This document shows positions 41,620-50,415 of a stretch of DNA of 64,000 nucleotides, one piece after another (within the stretch, counting starts at the first letter, position 1; the number at the start of each line of letters is the position of its first letter). The stretch comes from JAPPOI01 sp028818055 (GTDB lineage: Bacteria; Pseudomonadota; Alphaproteobacteria; Rhodobacterales; Rhodobacteraceae). The DNA lies in contig OZ253954.1 in NCBI GenBank assembly GCA_965267405.1, positions 992,001 through 1,056,000 on the forward strand. The letters are read 5' to 3'. The translations under genes were made by a program, and so were the position numbers. Under the pieces are notes generated by a model. The model had not been told where the DNA came from and searched no databases. It was given only the letters and a program-made list of their open reading frames with translations.

Positions 41620-42723
41620 TCAGTCGAGAACGAGATCGGGCGCGCCAAGCACGTCGAGGTCTGGATTGGCACCAAGCCCAGCACCGTTTGGCGCTTCTAT
41701 TCGACCATTTTGTCTGGTCGGCGCATTTGCATCCAGCCTTGGTGAAACATAGCCAGACAGATCGCAGACATTCAAAACGCGCGACGGATGTGTGGAGGCG
41801 CCAAGATGAAGAAGCGCACAGGTTGTAATGTCAGATCCCCACGTGTCTTCGATGCACATCTTGGCCCCCAAATACAGGCACAAATCGCGTGCCTTGCGCG
41901 TGGCGCTTAGACCGCCAAACTTTGAGAGCTTCAATGCTACGGCGTCCATACAGCCAAGCGCATGCGCCTCAAGCAAACTAGGAATGTCGTGCGCAGTTTC
42001 ATCAAGTTTCATGGGCAGTCCGCAGGCGTTTTTGACCCGTGCACAATCTGCGATCGTCGCACAAGGTTGCTCGATCATGATGTCCAAATCTGCCACCGCG
42101 CGCGCGACCCGAGTAGCATCCAGAGAGGTCGCTCCGCAGTTCCAGTCGCCATAGACCAAGGGGCCATCGCCAACTGCCTCCCTGACCTTGCGCAGTCTCG
42201 CTATGTCAGCTTCATTGTTCGCATCGGCACCAAGTTTCACCTGAAATTGTTTAATTCCAGTGGCTTGTGCCTCACGAGCCATCTTGGCCATGTCGTCAGG
42301 CGCCACGCAGGTTATCGAGTGGTAGAGCGGCATATCTTTGGCCTGACGCCCGCCAAGCAATCGATATAGTGGCAAGTTGGCGGCTTTGCCGGTCAGATCC
42401 CACAGCGCGATGTCCAGTGCTGACTTGGCGTAGACGTGTCCTTGCAACCAACCGTCGACGCGCGCCATGACAGCGTCCGGTCCGACCGGATCCGCTCCTA
42501 ACAAAACCGGCGCAATCTCGGTCAAAACCGGAGCAACGCCGCGCGCGTAAGCCGGTAGGTAATGTGGGATCGGGCAGACCTCGCCCCATCCCCTGAAACC
42601 ATCGTCAGTGTCGAGAGCGACAACAACAGTTTCTACAGTCTCACATGCTTTCCCGTCGGCCATATAATAGGCTTCGTGGCTGGTTAGCGGCACATGCCAA
42701 AGGGATACACGTGTGATCTTCAT
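41620..42723 (-). CDS. Enolase-superfamily (mandelate racemase/MLE) enzyme 1
   Basis: A 367-residue enolase-superfamily enzyme of the MLE subgroup. The acid/base Lys lies in KQFQVKLGAD, metal ligands are in LVYGDWNCGA (Asp), DIMIEQPCAT (Glu) and MKLDETAHDI (Asp), and a second Lys in VALKLSKFGGLSATRKAR. Two opposed Lys residues suit 1,1-proton transfer, as in the betaine 2-epimerases and cis-3-hydroxyproline dehydratases. The reaction and substrate are not fixed by sequence. The ATG overlaps the previous stop as ATGA. It is 11 bases before the aminotransferase gene. Confidence 0.82.
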   Translation of the reverse strand: MKITRVSLWHVPLTSHEAYYMADGKACETVETVVVALDTDDGFRGWGEVCPIPHYLPAYARGVAPVLTEIAPVLLGADPVGPDAVMARVDGWLQGHVYAKSALDIALWDLTGKAANLPLYRLLGGRQAKDMPLYHSITCVAPDDMAKMAREAQATGIKQFQVKLGADANNEADIARLRKVREAVGDGPLVYGDWNCGATSLDATRVARAVADLDIMIEQPCATIADCARVKNACGLPMKLDETAHDIPSLLEAHALGCMDAVALKLSKFGGLSATRKARDLCLYLGAKMCIEDTWGSDITTCALLHLGASTHPSRVLNVCDLSGYVSPRLDANAPTRQNGRIEAPNGAGLGANPDLDVLGAPDLVLD

Positions 42724-43835
42724 AAGCCTGTCTCATAGACTGCAAGTGGCTTTCCGAGTGCACTTTCATCGGGGTGAACTCCAAGACCGGGCGTCTCCGG
42801 TAAATGCAAGTGACCATCAATGTTGCGAGGCCCGCGACCACCGGCAATGTCGACGGTCAGCATGTCCTGACAAGCCCAGACCGCGTGAACGTTAGCGTCC
42901 GGTATTGTTGCCGCCAAATGCAGTGCTTCGGTATCTGCTAACACAGAACCACCTGTGGCCATGACGAACATGTCGATCCCGTGTGCCAGCGCAACATCAC
43001 GCATTCGAGCCGCCTTGGTCAATCCGCCCACCCGGTTCAGTTTGATTCCAAACACCTCGGCTATGCCGTCACGTGCAATTCGCGTTGCGTCTTGCAGCGT
43101 GACCAATGTCTCGTCGACCGAAACCGGCGCTGAGTGCTTACCCGATATGGCGGCGATGTCGTCCAAGGTTTCGCACGGTTGTTCAAACATGACGCAAAGG
43201 TCCTCGGTCGCCTGCATCACCTGAATTGCTTGCTGACGCGTCCAGCCTCTGTTGACGTCATAAAGTATGATGTCCGTCGGTGCGCGGTTCGCTTCGACGT
43301 CGCGAATCCTTTCGATGTCACGTGCAACATCTCCGCCGATCTTCACAGAGTGCGCGATGTAACCGCGCGACCGATAGCGCGCCATGACTTCCCGGGTTTC
43401 TTCGACGGTTTTTGCACCCACTGACGAGGCAATAGGTTTCGGGGTCCGCGAGCCGCCACCCATGAGATCCGCAATCGGCAATCCGGCAGCCTGCCCTGCA
43501 ATATCCCAGCACGCCATATCGATTGGTGACTTGGCATAAAGGTGCCCGGGCAAAGCCATGTCCATCGCGCGCTCTACTTCGAGAACTTTTCTCGGGTCCA
43601 AACCAATGATGAAGGGTGCCATTGTCTCGATACCGGCTCGGATGCCCGGACCGTGCGCCGGGACGTATGTGTGTCCCCATGGTGTGCCTTCGCCCCAACC
43701 CACGACGCCGTCATCGGTTTCGACTTTTACGAGTGTGGCGTCGAGCACTTCGAACTTAAGGCGACCACCGGAAAGCCAGTATGGATACTCCAAGGGAAGA
43801 TTGACGTGGTACACCGAGATGCGAGTAATTCTCAT
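42720..43835 (-). CDS. Enolase-superfamily (mandelate racemase/MLE) enzyme 2
   Basis: A 371-residue enolase-superfamily enzyme related to the hydroxyproline-betaine epimerase/cis-3-hydroxyproline dehydratase group. Seen are ISVYHVNLPLEYPYWLSGGR, PGHLYAKSPIDMACWDIAGQ, the Lys in HSVKIGGDVARD, metal ligands in LYDVNRGWTR, FEQPCETLDD and VSVDETLVTL, and a Lys in VFGIKLNRVGGLTKAARMRD. The ATG at 43835 overlaps the cupin stop as ATGA; the frame to 43859 extends into that gene and is rejected. The two enolase-family genes in one operon differ a lot, so they probably catalyse different steps. Confidence 0.83.
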   Translation of the reverse strand: MRITRISVYHVNLPLEYPYWLSGGRLKFEVLDATLVKVETDDGVVGWGEGTPWGHTYVPAHGPGIRAGIETMAPFIIGLDPRKVLEVERAMDMALPGHLYAKSPIDMACWDIAGQAAGLPIADLMGGGSRTPKPIASSVGAKTVEETREVMARYRSRGYIAHSVKIGGDVARDIERIRDVEANRAPTDIILYDVNRGWTRQQAIQVMQATEDLCVMFEQPCETLDDIAAISGKHSAPVSVDETLVTLQDATRIARDGIAEVFGIKLNRVGGLTKAARMRDVALAHGIDMFVMATGGSVLADTEALHLAATIPDANVHAVWACQDMLTVDIAGGRGPRNIDGHLHLPETPGLGVHPDESALGKPLAVYETGL

Positions 43836-44431
43836 GGCAACGGTCTTTCTTCGGTCCAAACTGGAGGAGTCTCAAACCCATTTCGCCACATCACCATGGC
43901 CATAACCGGATCATCGAACGTTTGCATGGCGTGGGGTTGGTTTGATTTATGCTGCCGGACCGCGCCAGACGACAATATCGCAGGATCATCTCCATCGGAG
44001 TAAAATTCGGCCTGTCCCGCAACAACCAAATAGATCTCTTCACCGGGATGGTGATGGTGCGGGTAGTAGAGGTTGGGTGGCATATAAACGAGCCAAGCCC
44101 AGGCCTGTTGGCTATCAAATGCTCCGCCACTGCCAATCAGGCAATAGCACGCAAATCGATCCATGAAATCGGCGCCAATATCCGTTTCCTTGTACGTCTC
44201 TCTCCAATGGGCGACCGGTCCAGCAGCGATAAACGCATCCCGTAATTCTGGGTATATTGAGGCCTTCAAATTCGCATCTGAGGCCATCAGCGACGCGGCG
44301 GGAATATCAAAAGGGTCAACTGTTTGAGCTCTGATATCATTGGGAAAATCGCAGAACTCTACCGCAGCAGAGTTGCTGGCATGCGCGTTCCGGGCAGCGA
44401 TCAGCGCGTTATCCCAGACTTGGCGTGTCAC
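43832..44431 (-). CDS. DddQ-like cupin (DMSP lyase family)
   Basis: A 199-residue single-domain cupin. The segment LYYPHHHHPGEEIYLVVAG and, 30 residues on, SNQPHAM carry the ligand pattern of the DMSP lyase DddQ: Tyr123, His128, Glu132, Tyr134 and His167 line up with the published set Tyr120, His125, Glu129, Tyr131 and His163 as I recall it. DddQ cleaves dimethylsulfoniopropionate to dimethyl sulfide and acrylate. The N-terminal part (GPVAHWRETYKETDIGADFMDRF) also has DddQ character. DddQ-like proteins that do not act on DMSP exist, so activity is not certain. The start is GTG, overlapping the upstream stop (GTGA); it ends in ATGA with the enolase gene. Confidence 0.72.
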   Translation of the reverse strand: MTRQVWDNALIAARNAHASNSAAVEFCDFPNDIRAQTVDPFDIPAASLMASDANLKASIYPELRDAFIAAGPVAHWRETYKETDIGADFMDRFACYCLIGSGGAFDSQQAWAWLVYMPPNLYYPHHHHPGEEIYLVVAGQAEFYSDGDDPAILSSGAVRQHKSNQPHAMQTFDDPVMAMVMWRNGFETPPVWTEERPLP

Positions 44432-45510
44432 GGCACAACCACAATATTTCCGGTGTGCTGCTTTTCAATAAAGGCCGTCTGCGCGGCATGCAGTTCCTTG
44501 AGCGGATATGCCGCCGCCAAAACCGGCTTCACCACCCCTGCTTCGATGTATCCGACAAGCGCCTTGGTGACCGACGGATCAATTACAGTCGAACCCGTAA
44601 ATGTCAGGTCATGCAGATAAAAAGTTCTTAAGTCGAAATCCACGATCGGTCCGGCGATGGCACCCGAGCAGGTGTAACGTCCTCCGCGCTCCAGAACCTC
44701 AAGAAGGCCCTGAAAGGCCGGACCACCGACAACGTCTGCCACCACAGTGACCTTTGCGTCGCCAAGCGCAGACCGCAGGTTTTCCGGTGCTCTTGGCAGA
44801 ACAAGATCTGCGCCAAGAGCCCGTACGTCGGCGTGCTTTGCTTCTGAAGCAAGCGCGATGACTTTTGCCCCGCGGTGCTTTGCAAGCTGAACCAGCGCAC
44901 CGCCAACTCCGCCGCTTGCGCCGGGAACAAGCACGGTGTCATCAGCCGTAACACCCGCTCGGGTCAACATCCCTTCCGCTGTAGAATACGAGCAAGAGAA
45001 CGTTGCAAGTTCTGCATCCGAGTAATCCGAATTCACGGCGATAGCGTTTTCCGTAGGCAATGTGGTGTATTCCGCAAACCCGCCGTTACGCTCGGACCCG
45101 AAGTAGCCGGTTTTGGACTTGTTGAGCGGGTCTGCAGGATCACGCAGCCAATTGTCTGTTATAATCCGCTCGCCAATGCGTGCAGGATCGACGCCATCAC
45201 CAACAGCAACTATCTCACCGCAAGCATCAGCACCTTGGATCCGCGGAAACCCGATTGGTGCGCCGCCCCACGAAGGATCTTCTTCGCCGACTTTGTCAAA
45301 ACCATCTCCGGAGGTCGCCTCGGTCACCTCTTTGGAGTACCACCCGACACGCGTGTTCACGTCAGTGTTGTTCAAACCGCACGCGCCCACTTTGACCAGC
45401 ACTTCTCCGGCTGCAGGTTCCGGGCGAGGCCAGTGTTCGTGCCAGACTATCTGGTCCAAATCACCATGACCCATCGTGACCATGGCGCGCATTGTATCTG
45501 GCAAACTCAT
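44428..45510 (-). CDS. MDR-superfamily zinc-less or zinc-dependent alcohol dehydrogenase/quinone oxidoreductase
   Basis: A 360-residue medium-chain dehydrogenase/reductase. The GroES-like half includes VKVGACGLNNTDVNTRVGWY and FPRIQGADACGEIVAVGDGV. The cofactor-binding half contains VLVPGASGGVGGALVQLAKH. The position of the usual Cys zinc ligand is Gly-Leu-Asn-Asn here, so the catalytic zinc site looks absent and the enzyme resembles quinone oxidoreductases or enoyl/acryloyl reductases. In DMSP-degrading bacteria an MDR reductase, AcuI, acts downstream of the lyase, but this protein is longer and not clearly AcuI. It overlaps both neighbours by four bases. Confidence 0.8.
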   Translation of the reverse strand: MSLPDTMRAMVTMGHGDLDQIVWHEHWPRPEPAAGEVLVKVGACGLNNTDVNTRVGWYSKEVTEATSGDGFDKVGEEDPSWGGAPIGFPRIQGADACGEIVAVGDGVDPARIGERIITDNWLRDPADPLNKSKTGYFGSERNGGFAEYTTLPTENAIAVNSDYSDAELATFSCSYSTAEGMLTRAGVTADDTVLVPGASGGVGGALVQLAKHRGAKVIALASEAKHADVRALGADLVLPRAPENLRSALGDAKVTVVADVVGGPAFQGLLEVLERGGRYTCSGAIAGPIVDFDLRTFYLHDLTFTGSTVIDPSVTKALVGYIEAGVVKPVLAAAYPLKELHAAQTAFIEKQHTGNIVVVP

Positions 45511-47954
45511 TCGGCTGGTTCCTTAATTTCATCCGTTCTTGGTTTGGCACTTTCCGGATCATACGCGGGTTCTGCAAGTACAACGGCGCTACGAGGTTGT
45601 CCTGCGATCACGACGCTGAGGCTGGTTCCCGGCGCGGCCGCTTTGGGTTTCAGATAGGCAAACGCCAATATCTTCCCAATGGTCGGTCCAAAAGCCACCG
45701 AGGACGTCGATCCGACGACATCGCCGTCCAACAAAACTGCCTCGCCACCGTGGCCGTCTTCCGTTCCATTCGGATCGATTGCCAGATACGCACAGACCCA
45801 AGGCATATCGGTATTCAAAGCATGTGGCTTGCCCAAGAAGTCCTTGTCGGTCTTCACAAACCGCATGACATCGGCCTCGGTTAGCGTGACTTCATTCGTC
45901 AGCTCGCCCGCGCCTTTAAAACCCTTCTCCATGCGGAGTGCATTCATCGCGAATGACCCATAGTCCTTCAGACCAAGTGGTTCTCCGGCTTGTGCTAGCG
46001 ACTGATAAATTTCCACAGCCGCGTCGCGTGGCATATGCAGTTCCCAGCCCAACTCTCCAGCATAGGACATGCGAAACGCGAGACACGAGTGTCCCGCGAT
46101 CGACATGGTCTGCACAGACATCCATGGGAATTCAGTATTGGAAAGGCCGGCAACACCGCATCTTTGCAGTATCTCACGCGAGAGCGGACCATTCAGCGAA
46201 AGCGCAGAGGTCGAGTTGCTGAGGTTCTCGACAACGAGATCGGTGTTCCCTTGATGCTTAGCAATGTGATCCAGAAGTCGCTGTTCAAAGAAAGCGGCGC
46301 ATACCAAATAGAAGGTATCCTCGCGCAACCTCGCAATTGTGACTTCCATCTCAATGCGTCCGCGTTCGTTCAACATGTGTGTTAGGCCGATGCGGCCGGT
46401 ACGCGGAAGCCGATTGGCAACAAGGCGATTCAACATGCGCTCCGCATCCGGTCCGGACACCTGAACTTTTGTGAAAGCAGAAATGTCCATCACCCCTGCT
46501 GCTTCGCGAACCGCTTTACATTCGGCGGCTATTACGTCGTGGACGGGCGTTCGCTTGAAACCGTAGTAGTCGCGCTGCTCCACGCCATCGACCGCGAACC
46601 AGCGCGGACGTTCGTGTCCGAACACCTCTTCAAAAACGGCGCCTTTTTCCTTCAAGGTTTCATAAAGCGGTGATGGTTTCACGGGTCGACCGGCAAGCCG
46701 GTTGAAGTGCGGGAACGGGATTTCGTGGCGAAGGCAGTAATCTTCTTTTGCTTTGATGACTTGCCACTCTTTGGTTGCATATTCACCGAACCGACGCGGA
46801 TCATAATCGCGCATTGAGATGTCGGCGGACCCATGCACGATCCAGCGCGCCAACTCGCGTGAAAGTCCGGGTCCCCAGCCGATACCAATTTGTGTCCCGC
46901 AACAGCACCAATAGTTCTGCACGCCCGGAGCCGGACCAATGAGTGGATTGCCATCCGGGGGATGAGATATTGCACCGTGAACTTCGCGAGTGATCCCAAG
47001 GTCCGCAAAAATCGGCATGCGGTTCAGGCTTTCCTCGAGCCAGGGCATGACACGGTCATAGTCCGGGTCAAAAAGCTCGTTCTCGGCTTCCCACGGACAA
47101 TGATCTTCCCAAACTGTGTTGGGATTTTCTTTTTCATATATACCGATCAAGCCACGCTTCTGCTCCATCCGAATGTAACCAGAAACCTTGCTGTCGTCCC
47201 GCACGACGGGCAGCTCTGCGGTCAGGTTTTCGAATTCTGGCACTGGCTCTGTCACAAAATAGTGGTGAGTCATGGACGTCATCGGCAACTGTAGACCAGA
47301 CCATTCACCCATTTGCCGGGCATATGTGCCACCCGCATTCACGACATGCTCGCAGCGGATACTGCCTTTTTCGGTTTCAACGATCCATTCATCGCCGACT
47401 TTGGAAATATTGGTGGCGCGGCACCGCCTGAAGATACGTACTCCTTTTGCGCGCGCTCCGGCGGCCATTGCCATCGTCACATTTGTTGGGTCCACGTGGC
47501 CGTCATCCGGCGTGTGCAAGGCACCAATAACGCCTTCGATATTGTAGTACGGATGCAACTTTGAAATCTGATCAGGTCGGATCAACTCGATGTTGAAACC
47601 AAGAGCTGTTGCAACCGACAACGTCTGTCGCAGCCAATCCATCTCATCTTCTGAATAAGCCAGGCGAAGCGAGCCGCAGCCGTGCCAAGTCACAGGCTGC
47701 CCGGTTTCAGCCTCTAGGCCACCTGAATACAGATCGATGTTGTAGCCGACGCATTTGCCAAGGCTGAACGAGCTTGTGGAATGCGTGATTTGGCCAGCCG
47801 CGTGCCACGTCGAGCCGCTGGTTAGTTCGGCTTTTTCAAGCAGAACAGTTTCGTTGCCCCACCCTTCGTGGCCCAAGTGATAGGCAAGCCCAACACCCAT
47901 GACGCCACCCCCAACGATGACGACGCGCGTATGAGACGGAAGTTCTGAAGCCAT
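45507..47954 (-). CDS. Dimethylglycine/sarcosine-dehydrogenase-like FAD and GcvT-domain protein
   Basis: An 815-residue protein with the domain order DAO, FAO_M, GcvT, GcvT_C, as in dimethylglycine and sarcosine dehydrogenases. It has VVIVGGGVMGVGLAYHLGHE for FAD and the SGSTWHAAGQITH motif whose His binds FAD covalently in the family. The folate-binding C-terminal half starts near residue 470 and includes EFPWMSVQT and SYAGELGWELHMPRDAAVEI. Such enzymes oxidise an N-methyl group and pass the one-carbon unit to tetrahydrofolate. First gene of the six-gene operon, divergent from the RpiR regulator. The true substrate may be another N-methyl amine. Confidence 0.87.
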   Translation of the reverse strand: MASELPSHTRVVIVGGGVMGVGLAYHLGHEGWGNETVLLEKAELTSGSTWHAAGQITHSTSSFSLGKCVGYNIDLYSGGLEAETGQPVTWHGCGSLRLAYSEDEMDWLRQTLSVATALGFNIELIRPDQISKLHPYYNIEGVIGALHTPDDGHVDPTNVTMAMAAGARAKGVRIFRRCRATNISKVGDEWIVETEKGSIRCEHVVNAGGTYARQMGEWSGLQLPMTSMTHHYFVTEPVPEFENLTAELPVVRDDSKVSGYIRMEQKRGLIGIYEKENPNTVWEDHCPWEAENELFDPDYDRVMPWLEESLNRMPIFADLGITREVHGAISHPPDGNPLIGPAPGVQNYWCCCGTQIGIGWGPGLSRELARWIVHGSADISMRDYDPRRFGEYATKEWQVIKAKEDYCLRHEIPFPHFNRLAGRPVKPSPLYETLKEKGAVFEEVFGHERPRWFAVDGVEQRDYYGFKRTPVHDVIAAECKAVREAAGVMDISAFTKVQVSGPDAERMLNRLVANRLPRTGRIGLTHMLNERGRIEMEVTIARLREDTFYLVCAAFFEQRLLDHIAKHQGNTDLVVENLSNSTSALSLNGPLSREILQRCGVAGLSNTEFPWMSVQTMSIAGHSCLAFRMSYAGELGWELHMPRDAAVEIYQSLAQAGEPLGLKDYGSFAMNALRMEKGFKGAGELTNEVTLTEADVMRFVKTDKDFLGKPHALNTDMPWVCAYLAIDPNGTEDGHGGEAVLLDGDVVGSTSSVAFGPTIGKILAFAYLKPKAAAPGTSLSVVIAGQPRSAVVLAEPAYDPESAKPRTDEIKEPAE

Positions 47955-47995
47955 CCCGAAACCTCAAATGTTGAATTCGCTCGACAAGCTATTCG

Positions 47996-48040
47996 CACAA
48001 ATATACCATAGTCAATCATGAATGACACAAATGTATCATT
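47996..48040. promoter_or_regulatory. Paired operator candidates between the divergent operons
   Basis: CACAAATATACCATA (from 47996) and CACAAATGTATCATT (from 48026) are direct repeats 30 bases apart, about three helical turns. The second is part of an imperfect 20-base palindrome, AATGACACAAATGTATCATT (48021-48040), that overlaps the start of the RpiR gene. They lie in the 63-base divergent promoter and its edge, so they are likely sites for the regulator. Confidence 0.55.
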
Positions 48041-48908
48041 TTCAGTTCTGGAGCGACTTTCGGGTGAATGGGAGAGCCTAACCCCGGAAGCGCAGAAAGC
48101 TGCGCGATACGTTTTAGAAAATCCGCGTGATGTCGGTGTTTCGACCGTTCGTGAGATAGCCGAAGCTGCACAGGTCACACCCAACACAGTGGTTCGCATG
48201 GCGCGACAAGTCGGTTTTGAAGGCTATGACGATTTTCGCGCACCGTTTCGCGAAGCAATAAGAAGCGGCACGGCAAAGTTCGAAGACCGCGCACGTTGGC
48301 TTCAAGATGTGGCCAAGTCCGGCGACATGGGCGCGCTTTATGCAGACGCCATCGGCTCGGCTATCAAGAACATTGAAGATACGTTTGCCGAAATCAGCAC
48401 AGAACGGCTGGTCTCCGCGGCCCGCGCGGTCTGGAATTGTCGCCAGGTTTTCACGCTGGGTGTTGGGGTGAACAACGCCAACGCACGCAATTTCACATAC
48501 CTTGCTTCAACTGGAATGGTGCAGTTTCACGCCATCCCTCGACCCGGCAACTCGGCGATAGACGACTTGGCATTTGCCGACGATCAGGACGTGTTGATTG
48601 CGATTACCTGCAAACCATACCGATCCGAAGTCGTTGCGGCCATCGATGTTGCGCGTGAACAGGGTATGACCATTGTTGGCATCTCGGATAGCCCGGCCTC
48701 ACCAATCATTCGAAAAGCTGACCACGGCTTTGTCGTCGCCGCGGACAGCCCGCAGTTTTTCCCGTCATCGGTGACCACGATCTTGCTTTTGGAAACGTTG
48801 TTGAGTTTTGTCATCGCAGAAGCGTCAGACGACATTGTGGACCGGGTTGAGCGCTTTCACAGGCGTCGCCACGAGCTTGGGATCTACGAGGGAGGCACGG
48901 ATGACTGA
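48018..48908 (+). CDS. RpiR/MurR-family transcriptional regulator
   Basis: A 296-residue regulator with an N-terminal RpiR-type helix-turn-helix (LTPEAQKAARYVLENPRDVG, then VREIAEAAQVTPNTVVRMAR) and a C-terminal SIS domain (VFTLGVGVNNANARNFTYLA, DQDVLIAITCKPYRSEVVAA, TIVGISDSPASPII). SIS domains usually sense sugar phosphates, but RpiR proteins also control betaine and amino-acid genes. The gene stands at the head of the plus-strand operon and is divergent from the six-gene minus operon, so it probably controls both. The ATG at 48018 lies in the operator-like palindrome, so a later start cannot be excluded. Confidence 0.88.
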   Translation: MNDTNVSFSVLERLSGEWESLTPEAQKAARYVLENPRDVGVSTVREIAEAAQVTPNTVVRMARQVGFEGYDDFRAPFREAIRSGTAKFEDRARWLQDVAKSGDMGALYADAIGSAIKNIEDTFAEISTERLVSAARAVWNCRQVFTLGVGVNNANARNFTYLASTGMVQFHAIPRPGNSAIDDLAFADDQDVLIAITCKPYRSEVVAAIDVAREQGMTIVGISDSPASPIIRKADHGFVVAADSPQFFPSSVTTILLLETLLSFVIAEASDDIVDRVERFHRRRHELGIYEGGTDD

Positions 48909-49980
48909 ACCGCTTCGCTCTCTTGATGCGCGCTACTACACCGACCCTATGGTCTTCGAAGCTGAGAAGGCGGGACTACTGGCTCGAACGTGGCAGTTTG
49001 GCTGCCACGAAAGCGAAATTGCCGAACCGGGGGACTATACGACATTTGAAATTGCTGGTGAGAGCCTGTTTGCGGTGCGCGGACGCGACGGCGAAATCCG
49101 ATGCTTCTACAACGTTTGCCAACATCGCGCCCATCAACTTGTGCAAGGCTCAGGCACAACACGTGTTGTTGTTTGTCCGTACCACGCGTGGACGTACGAG
49201 CTAACTGGCGAGCTAAGATCAGGACCAAATATCAACGCCGTCGAAGGTTTCGACAAATCGACGATCTGCTTAAGCGAAGTGCGCGTCGAAAATTTCCTGG
49301 GGTTTGTGTTCGTGAACTTGGACCCGAACGCAGATCCAATGGAAACTTGGTTTCCGGATGCGCGTCGTGAGCTTGAAGCGTTCATTCCACACTGGGCAGA
49401 CCTTAAGCCGTTGGAATGGGTTGAGATTTCCGAAAACTGCAACTGGAAAGTTTCCGTAGAAAACTATTCGGAATGCTACCATTGCAGCCTGAATCACCCC
49501 ACTTTTTCGACTGGGGTTATCAAGCCGGAAACCTATGACATTCAGCCACAAGGCCACTGTCTTCGCCATCGTACCGAAGCTGGCGACTTGAGCGAAATGA
49601 GTTACGACATCAACTCGGGCATGCCGAACAACGACAAGTACTCAAGCTGGTTCCTTTGGCCAATGTTTTCGTTTCAGGTCTATCCCGGCAACCTTCTGAA
49701 TACGTACCACTGGCGCGCTGTGGATGCTGACCATGTGGTGGTCTGGCGTGGTTGGTATTCGGTCGGTGGAGCCGAGAATGAAGCCGTCCGACAAATGGCC
49801 GTGCAAGACCGTGAAACCACGGTGGAAGAAGACATTCATCTTGTTGAAAGCGTCCAGCGTGGTTTGGGTTCGCGCGGATATCGGCCAGGCCCGCTTGTTG
49901 TCGATCCTGCTTGCGGTGTGAACTCCGAGCATAGCATCATGCATCTGCAAAAATGGATGCGGGACGCAATCGATGGGTGA
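48901..49980 (+). CDS. Rieske [2Fe-2S] oxygenase, betaine-demethylase-like
   Basis: A 359-residue oxygenase alpha subunit. The Rieske cluster ligands are Cys73, His75, Cys92 and His95 (CQHRAHQL and CPYHAW). The mononuclear iron site is the ENYSECYHCSLNHP block (His194 and His199). The overall length and the YSECYHC form are those of the quaternary-ammonium demethylases such as glycine-betaine and stachydrine demethylases, which release formaldehyde. No ferredoxin-type reductase gene is in the window, so one must be supplied elsewhere. The ATG at 48901 follows GGAGGC inside the regulator's last codons. Confidence 0.85.
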   Translation: MTEPLRSLDARYYTDPMVFEAEKAGLLARTWQFGCHESEIAEPGDYTTFEIAGESLFAVRGRDGEIRCFYNVCQHRAHQLVQGSGTTRVVVCPYHAWTYELTGELRSGPNINAVEGFDKSTICLSEVRVENFLGFVFVNLDPNADPMETWFPDARRELEAFIPHWADLKPLEWVEISENCNWKVSVENYSECYHCSLNHPTFSTGVIKPETYDIQPQGHCLRHRTEAGDLSEMSYDINSGMPNNDKYSSWFLWPMFSFQVYPGNLLNTYHWRAVDADHVVVWRGWYSVGGAENEAVRQMAVQDRETTVEEDIHLVESVQRGLGSRGYRPGPLVVDPACGVNSEHSIMHLQKWMRDAIDG

Positions 49981-50395
49981 ACTGACCGGCCGATGTTTTT
50001 GTGGTGCTGTCACATGGAGCGCACCAGGCCCAGTACTGTGGGCTGGCCACTGCCATTGCGAAAGCTGCCGCCGCGCAACTTCATCGCCGTTCACCAGCTT
50101 TTTCGGTGTGACCCGCAACTCTGTCAGCTGGCAAGGCGACTTGGCCGAGTACTTGACTTCGGACGGCAAAGTGCGCCGTCAATTCTGCCCAACATGCGGT
50201 TGCCAAATGACGTATCAGGCAAATTGGTGGCCCGACGAAACACATCTCTACGCAGCATCTCTGGATGATCCCTCAAGTTTTGAACCTCAGGGTCATTATC
50301 ATTACGCCGAGAAACTTCCTTGGGTAGAAATCACCGACGATTTGCCCAAGTATGCTGCCAGCGCGGATACCGCGGACCCTCTGCCTGAGCAGTAA
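49973..50395 (+). CDS. GFA (glutathione-dependent formaldehyde-activating/CENP-V) family protein
   Basis: A 140-residue GFA-family protein with the zinc Cys set CFCGAVTW, GHCHCESCRRATSSPF and FCPTCGCQMTY. Members bind S-hydroxymethyl-glutathione or related thiols, though catalysis is disputed. Overlap of its ATG with the Rieske stop (ATGGGTGA) and the shared operon suggest it handles formaldehyde released in demethylation. The protein is of normal length and has no signal peptide. Confidence 0.86.
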   Translation: MGELTGRCFCGAVTWSAPGPVLWAGHCHCESCRRATSSPFTSFFGVTRNSVSWQGDLAEYLTSDGKVRRQFCPTCGCQMTYQANWWPDETHLYAASLDDPSSFEPQGHYHYAEKLPWVEITDDLPKYAASADTADPLPEQ

Positions 50396-50415
50396 GACAT
50401 AACCGGGAGAACCTA

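Noticed and set aside
43832..44431. Naming the cupin dddQ outright
   Set aside because: The metal-site residues match, but DddQ-like proteins with other activities exist and the operon context is not that of a simple DMSP lyase.
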